Below are positions 61,453 through 64,000 of a stretch of DNA of 64,000 nt, one piece after another. Positions within the stretch are counted from its first letter, which is position 1. Every line of letters starts with the position of its first letter. A program made the position numbers and the translations under genes. This stretch comes from Aptenodytes patagonicus (Eukaryota > Chordata > Aves > Sphenisciformes > Spheniscidae). Below the pieces are notes generated by a model, which was given only the letters and a program-made list of their open reading frames with translations, had not been told where the DNA came from and made no database searches. Location of the stretch: assembly GCF_965638725.1 (NCBI RefSeq), contig NC_134949.1, positions 52,108,151 through 52,172,150 of the forward strand, read 5' to 3'.

Positions 61453-64000
61453 TCCTTGTTTGTGTATCTGAAATAATGTTTCCTTATCTCCTACAGGTGT
61501 TATTCAGATAAAGCCCAAGTAGAGATGACACAGCAGATTGGACCACCCGGAGGCTGCACAAATGCTCAAGTCCAGATGCGAGTTGCACCTGATGCAAACA
61601 AAGGAGAGGAGAACCAGCTCCTATGAAGAGCAGAGACAGAGAGCAACCACATTTTTTTTACAGCTGTACATTTTAAGGTTATAATGTTAGAAATATCTCC
61701 TACTGAACCAGGTAGGGATGACATTTGTGAATCAGGCATGGGAAATACAGTGATGAATGTTCTTTACTCCAGGTTAACGCCAGCCTGATGGACAGTTGCT
61801 TGGTTTTGATCTGTTTTTCCTGTGTTTCAGTACCTCAGCGTGTCCTGAGCCTGGAGCTGGACTGCATTTTGCACCTTCTGAAAGGTGTACATATCCATGT
61901 CCACAGCAAGTCAGTTCAGGGAAACTTCACTAATGTTGCATTTAGGAACAATTTTATTGTTCTCAACAATTTTCATACAGATCCAAAGGCCTTTTGACAG
62001 CCCTGTTTTCCAGATGACTTAAAATCCAAGTCCTGTGCTCAATAAGTATACATGACTTCTATGTATAAGACTGAGAGGAGAGGCCAAAGAAAGAAATGCC
62101 GGCAGTGTGAGCAACCTGCCCAGTCAGGGGGAGCCCAGAGACGTGAGCAGAGAAAACATCATCTGGGAAATGAAGCAGTGAGCAGTCCCGGGGGAATGCA
62201 CATGCACAGACCCACACCGACACCTACACCCCCCAGACCTCTCAGCAGCCTGATAAACTTATTTTACACATCTTCTACTGCTGAGAAACTGTCCAGGTAG
62301 AGCTTGGAGATGCCTTGAACTGTGGATCACATTGTGGGGAACAGGACTTGGGCACGACAAAGTCTTCCCTGGCCTATGTGAGTCAGTGGGGCTTAAGCAT
62401 ATCCATGAGCACATCACACCTGTGAGTACATCACACCCATGAGCACATCACATCTGTGAGCAGCCCAGCGTTATTTTTGCTCCAAAGGAGTCACTGGAGT
62501 GATGGAGAAGTGAGGAGATGGGCACAGCCTGGAGCTGGGCTGGGCAGAGTGGCTCTCGCGATGCCTGCTGCGGCATGTTGGCCTCTTGGCCATGCTAACA
62601 TTTTTAATACACCAACAAGTTTCCCATATATAGTATATTTCCCAGCCAGTGAGCCTTGCCGAGGCCTCACTGCCTTCCCTTGAAGCAATAAAAGGCATCC
62701 GTGATGTTTCTGTGCTGAACTGTGGGAAAAGAGCGGCAAGAAGCTATGACCCCTGGGCAAGGGCATGCTTTGGAAACACCATCATCAAAAAATCAACACG
62801 TCAGCCCAGAAGGCACACAGGCAGCCGATCTCCTCCTGCCTTATCAGAGAGAGGGCTCCTCTGGATGCTGGGGCAGCAGTCACCGGACATTTTTGAGATG
62901 TTTATTCTATCCAGTGTTGATACTGAAGTCAATACTATAACTAAAAATAAAGATTAAAAAAAAAAAAATACACTGCAGCTATTTGTTCCTGAGTTGTTAT
63001 GTTTACCCATACCAGCCCAGCTTTCCATTTCGGCAGGCCGGTAGTACCAGACGTTCAGTCATTTTCAGCAACATGGTCATATCCCAGAAGATTTAGCCCG
63101 ACAGAGCAACTATATTAAACATGCCTGTAATTTTCCACTGTGACTGGAAGATCGCGTTCCTCTGGGGTGAGTGACGGCTGATGGGAAGGGCCCCACGCAT
63201 GTGCAGCTGGCACAGCCCCAAGCCCTCTCCCGGCTCTCGTGGTGGCAGGAGGGGACACCACTCCTGCAGCTCACTGGGGCTTGGTCTGGCACGTGCCGAG
63301 GATGGAGAAGGCCGCCATCAGCAGCAGCTCCTGGGAAGTGATGGGACATGCTGTTGGGGTCCATGGGCTGCCCAGTCGCCCTACAGCCAGCTGCTGCTGC
63401 GGGGAAGGATGCAGCTGGGGCTGCAGGCAGCTTCTCCCCCATCCCTCCTTGCACTTGCAGTCTGTAGGCATGGATGGTGTCTGTTAAGGTGGTCCAAAGA
63501 GAAAAATGCTCTTTAACAGAATAAAAGCAGATGTTTCACCTAAACAACTCTGTCCCGTCACCTCATGCTTCCTGCTGAATGGGCTGGGCAGAGGTACCCA
63601 GCCTGCAGGCCCGGCAGAGCCGGGGAGTGCTCACCCCATTTGCAGGTGTTTACTAGCAAGCAATTGGGTGTGTAAGGTGACCCCCCGTGAGGAAGGATGT
63701 GGGACACCTCTGAGTACAGCCTCCTCCAAGCACCCGGATTCAGGTTAGTGAAAACTGATGGGCAGATCTGGGTGGCTTGTCCTGCTTTCTTCCACAAGTA
63801 GCAGTGGTGGCAGAGGATGGTGGAAAAAGCTTCACTTGCACAGCAGCATATGGATTTAGCGTAGTGCCTCGTCCTGACAACCCTCATGGCAGAAGATTTG
63901 GGTTTGGAGAGATGCATGGTGGAAGGAGGGACTGAAAACTTGTTGTTGGGGCTGAGTGTTCCCCTTGTCTGTGCTGTAGCACCTGCTACAGGTTTGGATC
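61453..64000. other. Intergenic sequence at the right edge
   Basis: Only the 17-bp minisatellite and an A-rich run near 62957-62968 stand out. No NTN4 exon, expected on the minus strand further right by human synteny, is recognisable. Confidence 0.5.
62404..62463 (+). repeat. 17-bp minisatellite, about 3.5 units
   Basis: Units begin at 62404, 62421, 62438 and 62455 (partial). They alternate between CATGAGCACATCACACC-type and TGTGAGTACATCACACC-type, so the array looks like a doubled 34-bp unit. Confidence 0.85.

Noticed and set aside
62938..62968. AATAAA followed by A-rich run as the end of a processed pseudogene
   Set aside because: The spacing is too short for a genuine poly(A) tail and no parent coding sequence is visible upstream.

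Overview
This is a piece of a vertebrate nuclear genome, almost certainly avian. It holds one recognisable protein-coding gene, USP44, on the minus strand. It also holds several CR1-family non-LTR retrotransposon copies whose 3' ends carry the bird-type short tandem tail (ATTCTATGATTCTATGA-like). There are no operons, phage, CRISPR arrays or bacterial features. I assign the organism from the CR1 content, the vertebrate USP44 exon structure and the AT-rich, intron-rich background. The species cannot be named from this sequence alone.

Layout: 1-6340 is non-coding sequence with a 5'-truncated CR1 (about 3448-4300), C-rich tracts and a small CpG-rich patch. 6341-22718 carries USP44 in five coding exons (complement of 7547-7746, 8129-8334, 9134-9242, 9720-9918 and 21285-22718). 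Splicing gives an intact 715-residue deubiquitinase, with an N-terminal zinc-finger UBP domain, catalytic Cys281 and catalytic His639. Its 3' UTR probably ends at an AATAAA near 6341. The 11.4-kb first coding intron contains a second CR1 (about 15138-16530). A 5'-UTR intron leads back to a strong CpG island (about 27640-28960), which is the likely promoter and may be bidirectional.

28960-64000 appears intergenic. It holds dispersed CR1 fragments (32052-32248; 40252-40745 on minus; 40768-40980; 55785-57050), a probable ancient MIR/CORE-SINE remnant (43355-43450), microsatellites, and G-rich segments. It also has one unexplained 283-codon open frame behind a good splice acceptor (60538-61452). 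In human, USP44 lies between METAP2 and NTN4; no exon of either is recognisable here.

The most notable observation is that 774 bp of the two CR1 copies at 3481-4254 and 15706-16479 appear identical base for base. The CR1 sequence just outside this block on both sides is clearly diverged. That pattern suggests recent ectopic gene conversion (or an assembly artefact) rather than two independent insertions. I found no undescribed multi-gene system.
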